64,000 nt of DNA from Arenimonas terrae (GCF_006265115.1 NZ_SMDR01000002.1:557743-621742), one strand, 5' to 3'; counted from the stretch's first letter, positions 28,120-36,632 are shown. Numbers and translations: made by a program. Notes: generated from the sequence alone by a model not told the origin.

Positions 28120-28245
28120 GTGACACCCCCAAGGCTGCGCAACCGTCGCACCATGAAAGCATATCTCTGCGCCGTCAGTGCGAGCATTCCACTCAGATGG
28201 CGCCGGCAATCTTGCAGTCGGCGAGCCCGACTCGATCAGCTGCAG

Positions 28246-28463
28246 GCTTCATCGTGGCGTGGTCGGTAGACCTGTGGCCTGTGCCGAGCATTTTGGCGCG
28301 CGTGGCGGCCACCCATGGCGTGGTGGTGATGCTCGAGTTGTGCGGCGCTTTCGCGGCTGGCCTTTTCCCACTGAATGTGAGGGGGATGGCGGCTGTCGTG
28401 ACGTCGCAGGCGGTTTGGTGCGCGCCTACCGGATTGTCGTCGTGGCGAACGTCGTCGCCGTGA
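28246..28463 (+). pseudogene. Partial, decayed copy of the 25561 membrane gene
   Basis: In one frame the segment reads FIVAWSVDLWPVPSILARVA, then THGVVVMLELCGAFAAGLFP and GMAAVVTSQAVWCAPTGLSS. This aligns over its whole length with the C-terminal third of the gene at 25561 (GIVAWSIDLWRGPGVLARVA). No start codon or 5' part is present, so it is a non-functional fragment ending just before a terminator hairpin. The DNA matches strongly too, for example in the GGCGCGCGTGGCGGCCACC block. It implies duplication or an insertion that left a partial repeat. Confidence 0.85.
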
Positions 28464-28465
28464 CC

Positions 28466-28493
28466 AAAAAAGGGCCCAACAGGGCCCTTTTTT
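28466..28493. terminator. Bidirectional rho-independent terminator
   Basis: AAAAAAGGGCCC-AACA-GGGCCCTTTTTT is a perfect 12-bp dyad with A- and T-tracts on either side, so it can end transcripts from both directions. It closes the class II reductase unit, whose last gene stops at 28511, and separates it from the scarred region. Confidence 0.93.
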
Positions 28494-28510
28494 CAATCAT
28501 CCGCTTTCGC

Positions 28511-29293
28511 TCAACCGCACTTCGAGTAGCCGCAGTTCAGGCAAGTCGCGCAGCCATCCATGATCACGGTGGCCTTGGTGTTGCACTTGAAGCACATCGT
28601 CGCGCTGGGCGGGAAAGAGGCGCCCTCGCCGGTGACCTGCACCGCCTCGTCGGCGCTGGCGCCGTCGGTGCCGGGACCTGCGGGGGCGCCGCTCAGGCCG
28701 TCAGACTTTTTTTTTGCGCGGGCCTCGTAGGCGGCGCGCTTGTCGGCGATCAGCTGCTTCTGGGCTTCGCTGAGCTCCGGGTCGATGATCATGCCGATGG
28801 ACTTGAGGTGCTCTTCCACGACCGAGCCGATCTCGGCCACGATCGACGGCATGTACACGCCGCCGGCCTTGAAGTAGCCGCCGCGCGGGTCGAACACCGC
28901 CTTCATCTCGTCCACCAGGAAGGTGACGTCGCCGCCCTTGCGGAACACGGCGCTCATGATGCGGGTCAGGGCCACGATCCACTGGAAGTGGTCCATGTTC
29001 TTGGAGTTGATGAACACCTCGAACGGACGGCGCAGCTCGTACTCGGTGCCCTGGTTGAGCACGATGTCGTTGATGGTCACGTACATCGCGTGTTCGACCA
29101 GCGGCGACTTGATCTTGTAGGTGGAGCCGATCAGCACCTCGGGGCGCTCGACCTTCTCGTGCATCTGGATGATGTCGGCAGTCGGCAGTTCGACGACGGC
29201 GGCCACGGGCGCCGGCGCGGCAGCCTCCTTGGCCTTGTCCTCGGGCTTCTGCACGCTGTAACCCTTGATTTTCTTGCTGATCTTGATGGCCAT
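28511..29293 (-). CDS. nrdJb: Class II ribonucleotide reductase, C-terminal/NrdJb-type subunit
   Basis: The 260-aa product corresponds to the C-terminal part of adenosylcobalamin-dependent reductase, encoded apart. It has GSTYKIKSPLVEHAMYVTIN, PFEVFINSKNMDHFQWIVAL and FRKGGDVTFLVDEMK, then an Ala/Gly linker and a final zinc-ribbon-like Cys cluster (CFKCNTKATVIMDGCATCLN). The cysteine tail should re-reduce the active-site disulfide after each turnover. The large catalytic subunit is at 30010-32160. A histone-like gene lies between. The ATG at 29293 is the natural start of the family. Confidence 0.85.
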   Translation of the reverse strand: MAIKISKKIKGYSVQKPEDKAKEAAAPAPVAAVVELPTADIIQMHEKVERPEVLIGSTYKIKSPLVEHAMYVTINDIVLNQGTEYELRRPFEVFINSKNMDHFQWIVALTRIMSAVFRKGGDVTFLVDEMKAVFDPRGGYFKAGGVYMPSIVAEIGSVVEEHLKSIGMIIDPELSEAQKQLIADKRAAYEARAKKKSDGLSGAPAGPGTDGASADEAVQVTGEGASFPPSATMCFKCNTKATVIMDGCATCLNCGYSKCG

Positions 29294-29394
29294 CTGGTTC
29301 TTTTCGCTTATGTATTCGGTGGGTGGTTCGCCCGGAGCCCCCCGCCGCACAGCGGCGGGGGGACGGGGTACGACAATCGGGACAGCCTCAGGCT

Positions 29395-29922
29395 TTAGCG
29401 CTTCCTGGCAACCTTTCGGGCGGTCTTCTTGCGGGGCGCCGACTTCCTGGCGACCTTCTTCGCGGCCTTGCGGGCCGGAGCCTTCTTCGCGGCGACCTTG
29501 CGGGTCGCCTTGCGAACGGTCTTCTTCGCCGCGGCCTTCTTGGCGGCGACCTTGCGGGTGGCCTTCTTGGCGACCTTCTTCACCGCCGCCTTCTTGGCCG
29601 CGACCTTGCGGGTCGCCTTCTTGGCGGCCTTCTTGGTGGCGGTCTTGGCGCCGCCGACGCGGGCCTTGACGGCCTTCACCGCCGCGGCGGCCTTCTTCTT
29701 CGCGCCGGCCACGGCCTTCTTCACGGCCTTGCCGGTGTCGGACTTCTCGGCCTTCTTGATCTGGGCCTTGGCCTTCTTGATGGTCGGGGCGGCCTTCTTC
29801 TTCGCCGCCTTCATCACCTTGTTGGCCTGGTCGGCGATGGCGCTGCCGATTTCCGAAGCCTTGTCGCTGACGCTTCCAGCGGCACTGGAAATGGCCGCCG
29901 TGACACCGTTGCCGTTGCTCAT
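29395..29922 (-). CDS. Histone H1-like Lys/Ala-rich protein
   Basis: The 175-aa product has a neutral N-terminal third (about residues 1-40), then a long run of Lys/Ala/Arg/Val repeats such as KKAAKKATRKVAAKKAA, ending KKTARKVARKR. Near-perfect repeats of about 16 residues recur three times. It resembles AlgP/H1-like proteins that bind nucleic acid and condense DNA. Its place between the two halves of a DNA-precursor enzyme suggests a link of chromosome packaging to dNTP supply; this is inference. It is basic enough to bind DNA without any folded domain. Confidence 0.85.
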   Translation of the reverse strand: MSNGNGVTAAISSAAGSVSDKASEIGSAIADQANKVMKAAKKKAAPTIKKAKAQIKKAEKSDTGKAVKKAVAGAKKKAAAAVKAVKARVGGAKTATKKAAKKATRKVAAKKAAVKKVAKKATRKVAAKKAAAKKTVRKATRKVAAKKAPARKAAKKVARKSAPRKKTARKVARKR

Positions 29923-30009
29923 ACCGCTCTCCTCGTCAGAAAAACCGCGGGAATGTTCCGCGGGGCCAATCTAGCGCGATCCCGCGCGGTTTGCGCGCCG
30001 GGCCGGGCG

Positions 30010-32160
30010 TCAGAACTTGCCGTAGTAGCCTTCCTTGAGGGCGTCGAACAGGTTGGCGGCGCTGTGCAGCTCGCCGTCGTATTCGATTTCCTCGTTGCCC
30101 TTCACTTCCACCACGCTGCCGTCCTCGAGCTCGAAGCGATAGGTGGTGTTCTCCAGGTCGGTCTCCTTCACCAGCACGCCCTGGAAGGCGGCCGGGTTGA
30201 AGCGGAAGGTGGTGCAGCCCTTCAGGCCCTGCTTGTGGGCGTACATGTAGATGTCCTTGAAGTCCTCGTACGGGTAGTCCGTCGGGACGTTCGCGGTCTT
30301 GGAGATCGAGCTGTCCACCCACTTCTGGCTGGCGGCCTGGATGTCCACGTGCGCCTTGGGCGTGATGTCGTCGGCCGAGATGAAGTAGTCCGGCAGGCGG
30401 GTCTTCTCGTCGGTGCTGAACGGCATGGCCTCGGCATTGACCAGGGTGCGGTAGGCCAGCAGCTCGTAGCTGAAGACCTCGACCTTTTCCTTGGACTTCT
30501 TGCCTTCGCGGATCACGTTGCGGCTGTAGTGGTGGGCGAACGACGGCTCGATGCCGTTGCTGGCGTTGTTGGCCAGGCTCAGCGAAATCGTGCCGGTCGG
30601 CGCGATCGAGCTGTGGTGGGTGAAGCGCGAGCCGGTTTCCGACAGCTCCTTCACCAGCTCCGGCGCCACCGTGGCCACGCGCTGCATGTAGCGCGAGTAC
30701 TGGGCGTGCAGCTGGCGGCCCTTGATGATCTGGCCGACCTTCCAGCCGTCCTTCTTCATCTCCGGGCGCTTGCGCAGCATCTCGGCGGTGACGGTGAAAT
30801 CCTCGTCCATGATCGGGGCCGGGCCCTTTTCCTTGGCCAGGCTCAGGCCCATCTCCCAACCGGCGACGGCCATCTCGCGGCTCACCTGTTCGGTGAACGC
30901 GACCGATTCCTTCTCGCCGTATTTCATCTTGAGCATGGTCACGGTGCTGCCCAGGCCCAGGAAGCCCATGCCGTGGCGGCGCTTGCGCATGATCTCGTTG
31001 CGCTGCTGCTCCAGCGGCAGGCCGTTCACTTCGACCACGTTGTCGAGCATGCGGGTGAACACGCGCACGACTTCCTTGTATTCCTCCCAGTCGAAGGAGG
31101 CCTTGTCGGTGAACGGGTCGCGCACGAACTTGGTCAGGTTGACCGAACCCAGCAGGCAGGCGCCGTAGGGCGGCAGCGGCTGCTCGCCGCAGGGGTTGGT
31201 CGCGCGGATGTTCTCGCACCACCAGTTGTTGTTCATCTCGTTGACGCGGTCGATCAGGATGAAGCCCGGCTCGGCGAAGTCGTAGGTGGACGCCATGATG
31301 CGGTTCCACAGCTGCTGGGCGCGGATGTGGCCGTAGATCTTGCAGGCCACCATGCCGTCTTCGCGGGTCACGTAGTTGTTGGTGTGCGGCCAGTCGCGCC
31401 AGACCACCTGCTTGGGGTCCTTGGTGTCGACTTCGTCGGCTTCCTTGATGTTCACCGGGAACACCAGCGGCCAGTCCTGGTCCTTCTCGACCGCCTGCAT
31501 GAACTCGTCGGTGACCAGCAGCGAGAGGTTGAACTGGCGCAGGCGCCCGTCCTCGCGCTTGGCGCCGATGAACTCCTTCACGTCCGGGTGCGACACGTCG
31601 AAGGTACCCATCTGGGCGCCGCGGCGGCCGCCGGCCGACGAGACGGTGAAGCACATCTTGTCGTAGATATCCATGAAGCTCAGCGGGCCGCTGGTGTAGG
31701 CGCCGGCGCCGGACACGTAGGCGCCGCGCGGGCGCAGGGTGCTGAACTCGTAGCCGATGCCGCAGCCGGCCTTCAGGGTCAGGCCCGCTTCGTGGACCTT
31801 GCCCAGGATGTCGTCCATCGAGTCGGTGATGATGCCCGACACGGTGCAGTTGATCGTGCTGGTGGCCGGCTTGTGCTCGAGCGCGCCGGCATTGGACGTG
31901 ATGCGGCCGGCGGGAATGGCGCCGCGGCGCAGGGCCCACAGGAAGCGCTCATACCAGTACTTCTGCTTCTCGCTGGTCGGCTCGGCCTCGGCCAGGGCCC
32001 GGGCCACGCGCTGGTAGGTGTGGTCGATGGTCGGGTCGACCGGCTCGCCCTTCTTGGTTTTCAGGCGGTACTTCTTGTCCCAGATGTCGTAGGACGCCGG
32101 CTGCATCTCGATGTCCTGCGCCGTGTTGTTCTTGACCGCCTCCAGGCGAACCGTGCTCAT
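30010..32160 (-). CDS. nrdJ: Adenosylcobalamin-dependent ribonucleotide reductase, catalytic subunit
   Basis: The 716-aa product is the class II reductase catalytic barrel. Key parts are STINCTVSGIITDS (active-site Cys, about residue 103), LKAGCGIGYEFSTLRP, the central ATNPCGEQPLPPYGAC (Asn-Cys-Glu, with the thiyl-radical Cys, about residue 320) and HSSIAPTGTISL. It converts ribonucleotides to deoxyribonucleotides with a 5'-deoxyadenosyl radical, without oxygen. The C-terminal Cys tail is missing here and is encoded by the gene at 28511. The start codon follows AAAGGACTT. A sigma-70-type promoter and two NrdR-like boxes lie upstream. Confidence 0.93.
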   Translation of the reverse strand: MSTVRLEAVKNNTAQDIEMQPASYDIWDKKYRLKTKKGEPVDPTIDHTYQRVARALAEAEPTSEKQKYWYERFLWALRRGAIPAGRITSNAGALEHKPATSTINCTVSGIITDSMDDILGKVHEAGLTLKAGCGIGYEFSTLRPRGAYVSGAGAYTSGPLSFMDIYDKMCFTVSSAGGRRGAQMGTFDVSHPDVKEFIGAKREDGRLRQFNLSLLVTDEFMQAVEKDQDWPLVFPVNIKEADEVDTKDPKQVVWRDWPHTNNYVTREDGMVACKIYGHIRAQQLWNRIMASTYDFAEPGFILIDRVNEMNNNWWCENIRATNPCGEQPLPPYGACLLGSVNLTKFVRDPFTDKASFDWEEYKEVVRVFTRMLDNVVEVNGLPLEQQRNEIMRKRRHGMGFLGLGSTVTMLKMKYGEKESVAFTEQVSREMAVAGWEMGLSLAKEKGPAPIMDEDFTVTAEMLRKRPEMKKDGWKVGQIIKGRQLHAQYSRYMQRVATVAPELVKELSETGSRFTHHSSIAPTGTISLSLANNASNGIEPSFAHHYSRNVIREGKKSKEKVEVFSYELLAYRTLVNAEAMPFSTDEKTRLPDYFISADDITPKAHVDIQAASQKWVDSSISKTANVPTDYPYEDFKDIYMYAHKQGLKGCTTFRFNPAAFQGVLVKETDLENTTYRFELEDGSVVEVKGNEEIEYDGELHSAANLFDALKEGYYGKF

Positions 32161-32341
32161 AAGTCCTTTCTTCCTCCCGGGGCACCCCTCGGTAGGGCGC
32201 CTTATGTGAATTCTTATCGGGTCGTGCCGGCCGGTATTCCGGGGGAAAGGATGCCCGCCCGCGGGGTTTTGCCCCTGGGAAGATGCCCTGTCCGGTCCGT
32301 TTCCCGCATGCCGTCTCGCCGTCGCGTCGTGCAAGCTCCAA

Positions 32342-32357
32342 CCCCAAGACTTGGGGC
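32342..32357. promoter_or_regulatory. Second (weaker) NrdR-like box
   Basis: CCCCAAGACTTGGGGC has the core C-A-A-x-A-x-T-T-G of NrdR boxes and is a near-perfect dyad. Its core lies exactly 31 bases from that of the stronger box at 32373, which is the three-turn spacing NrdR needs. It is in the leader of the reductase gene. Confidence 0.45.
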
Positions 32358-32372
32358 CGCCCCCGCTGCCCG

Positions 32373-32388
32373 ACACAAGATGTAGTGG
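32373..32388. promoter_or_regulatory. NrdR box
   Basis: ACACAAGATGTAGTGG matches the NrdR consensus acaCwAtATaTwGtgt at 13 of 16 positions. It lies just downstream of the -10 element on the minus strand. NrdR represses reductase genes when dATP is high, so this and the box at 32342 should shut down the nrdJ unit. Confidence 0.6.
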
Positions 32389-32400
32389 CAGCGGAAGGCA

Positions 32401-32429
32401 AAACTACCCCTCGGCGGGGGGGCTGTCAA
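32401..32429 (-). promoter_or_regulatory. Sigma-70-type promoter of nrdJ
   Basis: On the minus strand TTGACA (perfect -35) is followed after a 17-base spacer by TAGTTT (-10). It points toward nrdJ, with a leader of about 230 bases. The NrdR-like boxes lie directly behind the predicted start of transcription. Confidence 0.7.
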
Positions 32430-32664
32430 CAACCCGAAACACGCTGAAAACACAGCGGCTTCAAGATGTTCCACGGCACTCCCAGACTTGCCTTGAAACC
32501 TCCGGCGGCTGCTTTCCCGGCGCCAGGCGACCCGTGGAACCAGACTGTCATCACAGTTTCGGGCCGGCCGGCCGGACCGGGCCGGGGCTTGTCCAGCCGC
32601 CGTTCGGCTCCCATCTGTTATCCCGTTCATCTTGTTCATGGCCTGTGCCTCCGGAGCCCGATCC

Positions 32665-34122
32665 ATGCGTCTGCTGACCGCCGCCACTGCCCTCCTGCTC
32701 GCCGGCCTGGCCGGCGCCGGCGCCCACCACTGGCTCAGCCAGCCGGTCGCCGTCACCCCGGCCGCCGCCCCGACCCGGGCCCAGGCCGCCCTGGACACCG
32801 CCGCCGACCTGGCCCTGCCCCGGGTCGCCCAGGCCGCCCTGCCGGCCGAGATGGCCGGCTCGCCGGTCCCGTCCCTGGCGCCGATGCTGCAGAACGTCAC
32901 CCCGGCCGTGGTCAACGTGTATTCCCGCCAGGTGGTCCGGGTGCGCAACCCCCTGGCCGAGTTTTTCGGCATGCCCGGCGGCATGCCGCAGGAGCGCATG
33001 CAGCAGTCGCTGGGCTCGGGCGTCATCGTCGACGCCGAGCGCGGCCTGGTGCTGACCAACAACCACGTCATCGAGAACGCCGACGGCGTGTCGGTGACCC
33101 TGGCCGACGGCCGCACCTTCGAGGCCGAGCTGGTCGGCGCCGACCCCGACACCGACGTGGCCGTGATCCGCATCCCGGCCGAGAACCTCAGCGCCCTGCC
33201 CCTGGCCGACTCCGCGCGGCTGCGGGTTGGCGACTTCGTGGTGGCGGTGGGCAATCCCTTCGGCCTGGGCCAGACGGTCACCAGCGGCATCGTCTCGGCG
33301 GTCGGCCGCAGCGGCCTGCAGGGCCTGGGCTACCAGAACTTCATCCAGACCGACGCCTCGATCAATCCCGGCAACTCCGGCGGCGCCCTGGTGAACCTGC
33401 GCGGCGAACTGGTCGGCATCAACACCGCCAGCTTCAATCCGCGCGGCAGCAATGCCGGCAACATCGGCCTGGGCTTCGCCATTCCCGCCAACCTGGCGCG
33501 CGAGGTGATGCGCCAACTGATGGCCTACGGCGAAGTGCGCCGCGGCTCGCTGGGCCTGGACGGCGAGGACATCACCGAGTTCGCGGCCCGCCAGCTCGAC
33601 CTGCCCGCCAACCAGCGCGGCGCCCTGGTGGCGCGCGTCTACCGCGGTTCCCCGGCCGAGGCCGCCGGCGTGCGGCCGGGCGACATCGTGGTGGCCGCCA
33701 ACGGCGAGCGCATCGACAGCGCCCAGGCCCTGCGCAACCTCGAGGGCCTGCTGCCGGTGGATAAGCAGGTGAGGCTGGAGCTGCTGCGCGATGGCCAGCG
33801 CCTGGCGGTCTCGGCCACCCTCAAGGCCCAAGCCAAGGAGGTGGACGGCGGCGAGATCGACCCGCGCCTGGCCGGCGCCACCCTGACCGAACTGCCGGAG
33901 CGCTTCCGCCAGCAGGGCCTGATCGGCGTGATCGCCAGCAAGGTCGAGCCCGGCAGCCGCGCGGCCCGCAACGGCCTGCGCGCCGGCGACCGCATCGGCC
34001 AGGTCAACCGCCGCAACGTGGCCGACCTGCCGGCCTTCCGCAGCGTGCTGGCCAACCAGCCGCAGGACCTGGTGCTGAGCGTCGCGCGCGGCGGCCGCTT
34101 CGGTTACCTGGTGATGGAATAA
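32665..34122 (+). CDS. HtrA/DegP-family periplasmic serine protease
   Basis: The 485-aa product has a signal peptide and trypsin-like catalytic triad: His in TNNHVIENAD (about 134), Asp in DTDVAVI (about 163) and Ser in GNSGGALV (about 238). Two PDZ domains follow, one with LVARVYRGSPAEAAGVRPGD and one with LIGVIASKVEPGSRAARNGL. It degrades or refolds damaged envelope proteins. The ATG at 32665 was chosen over one 33 bases upstream because the signal peptide starts there and GGAG precedes it. It diverges from nrdJ. Confidence 0.92.
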   Translation: MRLLTAATALLLAGLAGAGAHHWLSQPVAVTPAAAPTRAQAALDTAADLALPRVAQAALPAEMAGSPVPSLAPMLQNVTPAVVNVYSRQVVRVRNPLAEFFGMPGGMPQERMQQSLGSGVIVDAERGLVLTNNHVIENADGVSVTLADGRTFEAELVGADPDTDVAVIRIPAENLSALPLADSARLRVGDFVVAVGNPFGLGQTVTSGIVSAVGRSGLQGLGYQNFIQTDASINPGNSGGALVNLRGELVGINTASFNPRGSNAGNIGLGFAIPANLAREVMRQLMAYGEVRRGSLGLDGEDITEFAARQLDLPANQRGALVARVYRGSPAEAAGVRPGDIVVAANGERIDSAQALRNLEGLLPVDKQVRLELLRDGQRLAVSATLKAQAKEVDGGEIDPRLAGATLTELPERFRQQGLIGVIASKVEPGSRAARNGLRAGDRIGQVNRRNVADLPAFRSVLANQPQDLVLSVARGGRFGYLVME

Positions 34123-34187
34123 GTTCCGGCGCCGCGCCCGCGGCGTCGGTGTAAGGTGAGCCACTGGACCGCAGAGGAGCCCCCGCC

Positions 34188-34502
34188 ATGTCCCGCCCGA
34201 TGCCCGAGCCGACCCCGCCGCTGGACGCGGTGCCCGAACTGAGCCACCTCGAATCGGCCAAGGAAAGCCTGGGCGAGGCGCGCGACGCGCTCAAGACCGG
34301 CGTTTCCGACGCGGTGGGCGCCAGCGCCGCCGCCGCACGCGAGGCCAAGGCCGAACTCGACGACAAGCTGCAGGGCCTGCTCGACCAGGGCAAGGGCCTG
34401 CTCAACCAGGCCGAAGACCTGATCCGCAGCAAGCCGCTGGCCTCGTTCGGCGTCGCTTTCGCGGCCGGTTACCTGGTCGCCGCTCTCACCCGGCGCAAGT
34501 AA
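34188..34502 (+). CDS. DUF883/YqjD-ElaB-like membrane protein
   Basis: The 104-aa product has an amphipathic Ala-rich helix and a C-terminal transmembrane helix (ASFGVAFAAGYLVAALTRRK), the layout of the YqjD/ElaB/DUF883 family, including the GYLVAALTRRK tail. Such proteins bind ribosomes to the inner membrane in Escherichia coli stationary phase. It heads a run with YqjE- and YqjK-like proteins. Confidence 0.82.
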   Translation: MSRPMPEPTPPLDAVPELSHLESAKESLGEARDALKTGVSDAVGASAAAAREAKAELDDKLQGLLDQGKGLLNQAEDLIRSKPLASFGVAFAAGYLVAALTRRK

Positions 34503-34511
34503 GCCGGGCCG

Positions 34512-34973
34512 ATGAGCGGCCAGGAGCCGGCGCAGGACGCGCCGAACCCGCAGCCACCCGGCGAGGCCGGACGCCTGGGCGACGATGCCCAGGCCGTGCT
34601 GTCGGCCGCGCGCGCCACCGCCCGCGCCTACGTCGGCAGCTTCGACGCGCTGCGCCAGCTCTTCGCCGCCGAGGTGGGCCTGGCGCGCGACGCCCTGATC
34701 CATGCCCTGGTCTACCTGCTGGTCGCGACGGTGATGCTGGGCACGATGTACGTGCTGCTGACCGCCCTGGTGGTGACCGCGCTGCGTTCGGCCGGGGCGC
34801 CCTGGCCGCTGGCGATCGCGATACCCCTGCTGGTCAGCGCCGGCATCGGCGGGTTCGGCATCCTGCGCGCGAAGGCGCTGCTGCGCCTGGCCGACTTCGA
34901 GGCCACGCGCCGGCAGCTCAAGCAGGGCCTGGCCGGCCTGCGCGATCCGGCCGCGCCGGAGCCGCCGCCATGA
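34512..34973 (+). CDS. YqjE/phage-holin-III-like membrane protein (DUF1469)
   Basis: The 153-aa product has two central transmembrane helices (about residues 72-94 and 100-120) and short flanks. The layout fits the YqjE family, which groups loosely with phage holin superfamily III, but no phage genes are near. It lies 9 bases after the DUF883 gene and its stop codon overlaps the next start by ATGA, so translation is coupled. Confidence 0.78.
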   Translation: MSGQEPAQDAPNPQPPGEAGRLGDDAQAVLSAARATARAYVGSFDALRQLFAAEVGLARDALIHALVYLLVATVMLGTMYVLLTALVVTALRSAGAPWPLAIAIPLLVSAGIGGFGILRAKALLRLADFEATRRQLKQGLAGLRDPAAPEPPP

Positions 34974-35425
34974 AGCTGTCGGAAAAACAGGCCGCCGTCG
35001 AAGCCGCGGAGCTGCGCTGCCAGGGCCAACGCCTGCACGCGCAGCAGTCGCTGGAGACGCTGAAGTCGGAGTTCCGCCGCAGCGCCACGCCGGGCCGCAT
35101 CGTCGTCTCGGGCCTGGCCCTGGGTTTCGCCAGCGGCATCGCCGCGCCGCGCGGTGCGGCGGCTGCAGTGAGCGGGCGTTTCCTTTCGGGGCCGATATTT
35201 TCCATGCTGTTCGACTCGCTGCTGCCGGGCCTGATGGCCGGCATCACCGCCGCCGCCACCGCCGAGCAGGTGGTGGAAGACACCGCCGCCGACGCGGCGC
35301 AGGGCGCGGCCGAAGCGGCCGTGGAGGAAGCGGTGGAGGACGCTGTCGAGAATCCGGACGAAGCCGCACCGGCCCGCCCCCGTCGTCGTCGCAAGCGCAG
35401 GCCCAAAGCCCGTGTCGACGCCTGA
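34970..35425 (+). CDS. Small YqjK-like protein with Ala/Glu tail
   Basis: The 151-aa product has an N-terminal coiled coil (EKQAAVEAAELRCQGQRLHA), a hydrophobic mid-region (about residues 58-100, one or two transmembrane helices) and an acidic Ala/Glu tail that ends in a basic RRRRKRRPKAR patch. By position it fills the place of yqjK in the yqjDEK set, though similarity is loose. It overlaps the gene before (ATGA) and the gene after. Confidence 0.6.
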   Translation: MKLSEKQAAVEAAELRCQGQRLHAQQSLETLKSEFRRSATPGRIVVSGLALGFASGIAAPRGAAAAVSGRFLSGPIFSMLFDSLLPGLMAGITAAATAEQVVEDTAADAAQGAAEAAVEEAVEDAVENPDEAAPARPRRRRKRRPKARVDA

Positions 35426-36575
35426 ACGCCCCGACGATGCGTCCCCGACCACGCCGGCCACCGCCGCTCCGGCGGTCGTGCGCGTGACCCTGCCCGGCGA
35501 CGACGACCCGCCGCGCCTGCCGCTGTCCAACCACGCCCAGCGCCTGGCCGCGCTGCGCGCGAACTCGCGCCTGCTGTGGGTGCTGGTGCTGGGCGTCATC
35601 CTCTACACCTGCTACTTCGCCTCCAGCCTGATCCTGCCGGTGGTGGTGGCGGCCTTCTTCGCGATGCTGCTCAGCCCGCTGATCAACCGCGTGCCGCTGC
35701 GCTGGCTGCCGCGCGGCCTGGCGGCGCTGATGCTGGTGGCGGGCCTGCTGGGCTCCCTGGGCGCGGTCGGCGTGTTCATCGCCAACCCGGCCGGCGACTG
35801 GGTGCGCAAGGTGCCCTTCGTGGTGCGCGAGGCGGCGCCGAAACTGCAGGCGATGGTGAAGCCGCTGTACGAGGCCCGGCGCGCCAGCGGTTTCGACGAG
35901 CTCGCCGGCGACCCCGAGCCGGGCCCCGAGGAAGTGGTGGTGCGGCCGCCGCGCGACGACCTGGTGTCGGCCACGCCCAAGGTGCTGGGCTCGCTGCTGG
36001 CGGTGATCCTGCTGACCTTCAGCTTCCTGGTCTACGGCGACGACGTGCTCAACAAGCTGCTGATGCTGCGGCCCACGCGCGCCCAGAAGCGGCTGACCGC
36101 CGAGATCGTGCAGCAGATCCAGAGCGACCTGTCGCGCTACATGGTCACCATCAGCGCCACCAGCATCGCCCTGGGCGGCGCCACCGCCGGACTGCTGTGG
36201 TACCTGGGCGTCGAGGACCCGCTGCTGTGGGGCGTGCTGGCCGCCGCGCTCAACCTCACGCCCTTCGTCGGCCCGCTGATCATGGCCCTGCTGCTGGCCC
36301 TGGTCGGGCTGTCGCAGTTCGACACGATCGGCGCTGCGATGATGCCGGCCGCCGGTTTCCTGGTCCTGCACGCGGTCGAGAGCAATGTGCTGACGCCGCT
36401 GGTGCTGGGCCGGACCATGCGCATCAACCCGCTGGCCATCATCCTGTGGCTGATGCTCTGGGGCTGGCTGTGGGGCGTGGCCGGCCTGCTGGTGGCGGTG
36501 CCGATGCTGGTCTGCCTGAAGATCGTCGCCGACCGGGTCGAGGGACTGCGCAGCTGGGCCCGGCTGCTCGAATAG
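35412..36575 (+). CDS. AI-2E family (PerM/TqsA-type) permease
   Basis: The 387-aa product has about eight transmembrane helices with the typical AI-2E split: two N-terminal helices, an amphipathic loop, and a C-terminal block of helices with ALNLTPFVGPLIMALLL and ESNVLTPLVLGRTMRINPLA. Such permeases export small molecules, ions or signals; the substrate is unknown. The GTG at 35412 overlaps the YqjK-like gene by 14 bases. It is probably in the same operon. Confidence 0.82.
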   Translation: MSTPERPDDASPTTPATAAPAVVRVTLPGDDDPPRLPLSNHAQRLAALRANSRLLWVLVLGVILYTCYFASSLILPVVVAAFFAMLLSPLINRVPLRWLPRGLAALMLVAGLLGSLGAVGVFIANPAGDWVRKVPFVVREAAPKLQAMVKPLYEARRASGFDELAGDPEPGPEEVVVRPPRDDLVSATPKVLGSLLAVILLTFSFLVYGDDVLNKLLMLRPTRAQKRLTAEIVQQIQSDLSRYMVTISATSIALGGATAGLLWYLGVEDPLLWGVLAAALNLTPFVGPLIMALLLALVGLSQFDTIGAAMMPAAGFLVLHAVESNVLTPLVLGRTMRINPLAIILWLMLWGWLWGVAGLLVAVPMLVCLKIVADRVEGLRSWARLLE

Positions 36576-36632
36576 GCGACGGGCCGGCCCGGCTCACTCC
36601 GGGCTCACCCCGCAAAGCGGTATCCTTCCGCG

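Noticed and set aside
29395-29800. Repeat array, possibly CRISPR
   Set aside because: The repeats are in-frame Lys/Ala/Arg codons of a histone-like protein; there are no spacers.
29323-32385. A 1020-codon open frame on the plus strand opposite the reductase and histone-like genes
   Set aside because: It is antisense to well-conserved genes and its sequence is Leu/Val/Arg/His-rich noise. Not a gene.
32161-32400. Possible cobalamin riboswitch before the B12-dependent reductase gene
   Set aside because: The leader is long enough, but I could not find the AGCCAGGAGACC-like core or a proper B12 box; a GCCACT stretch alone is not enough.
34512-34973. Phage holin
   Set aside because: The family name includes holin superfamily III, but the neighbours are YqjD/YqjK-like and no other phage gene is present.
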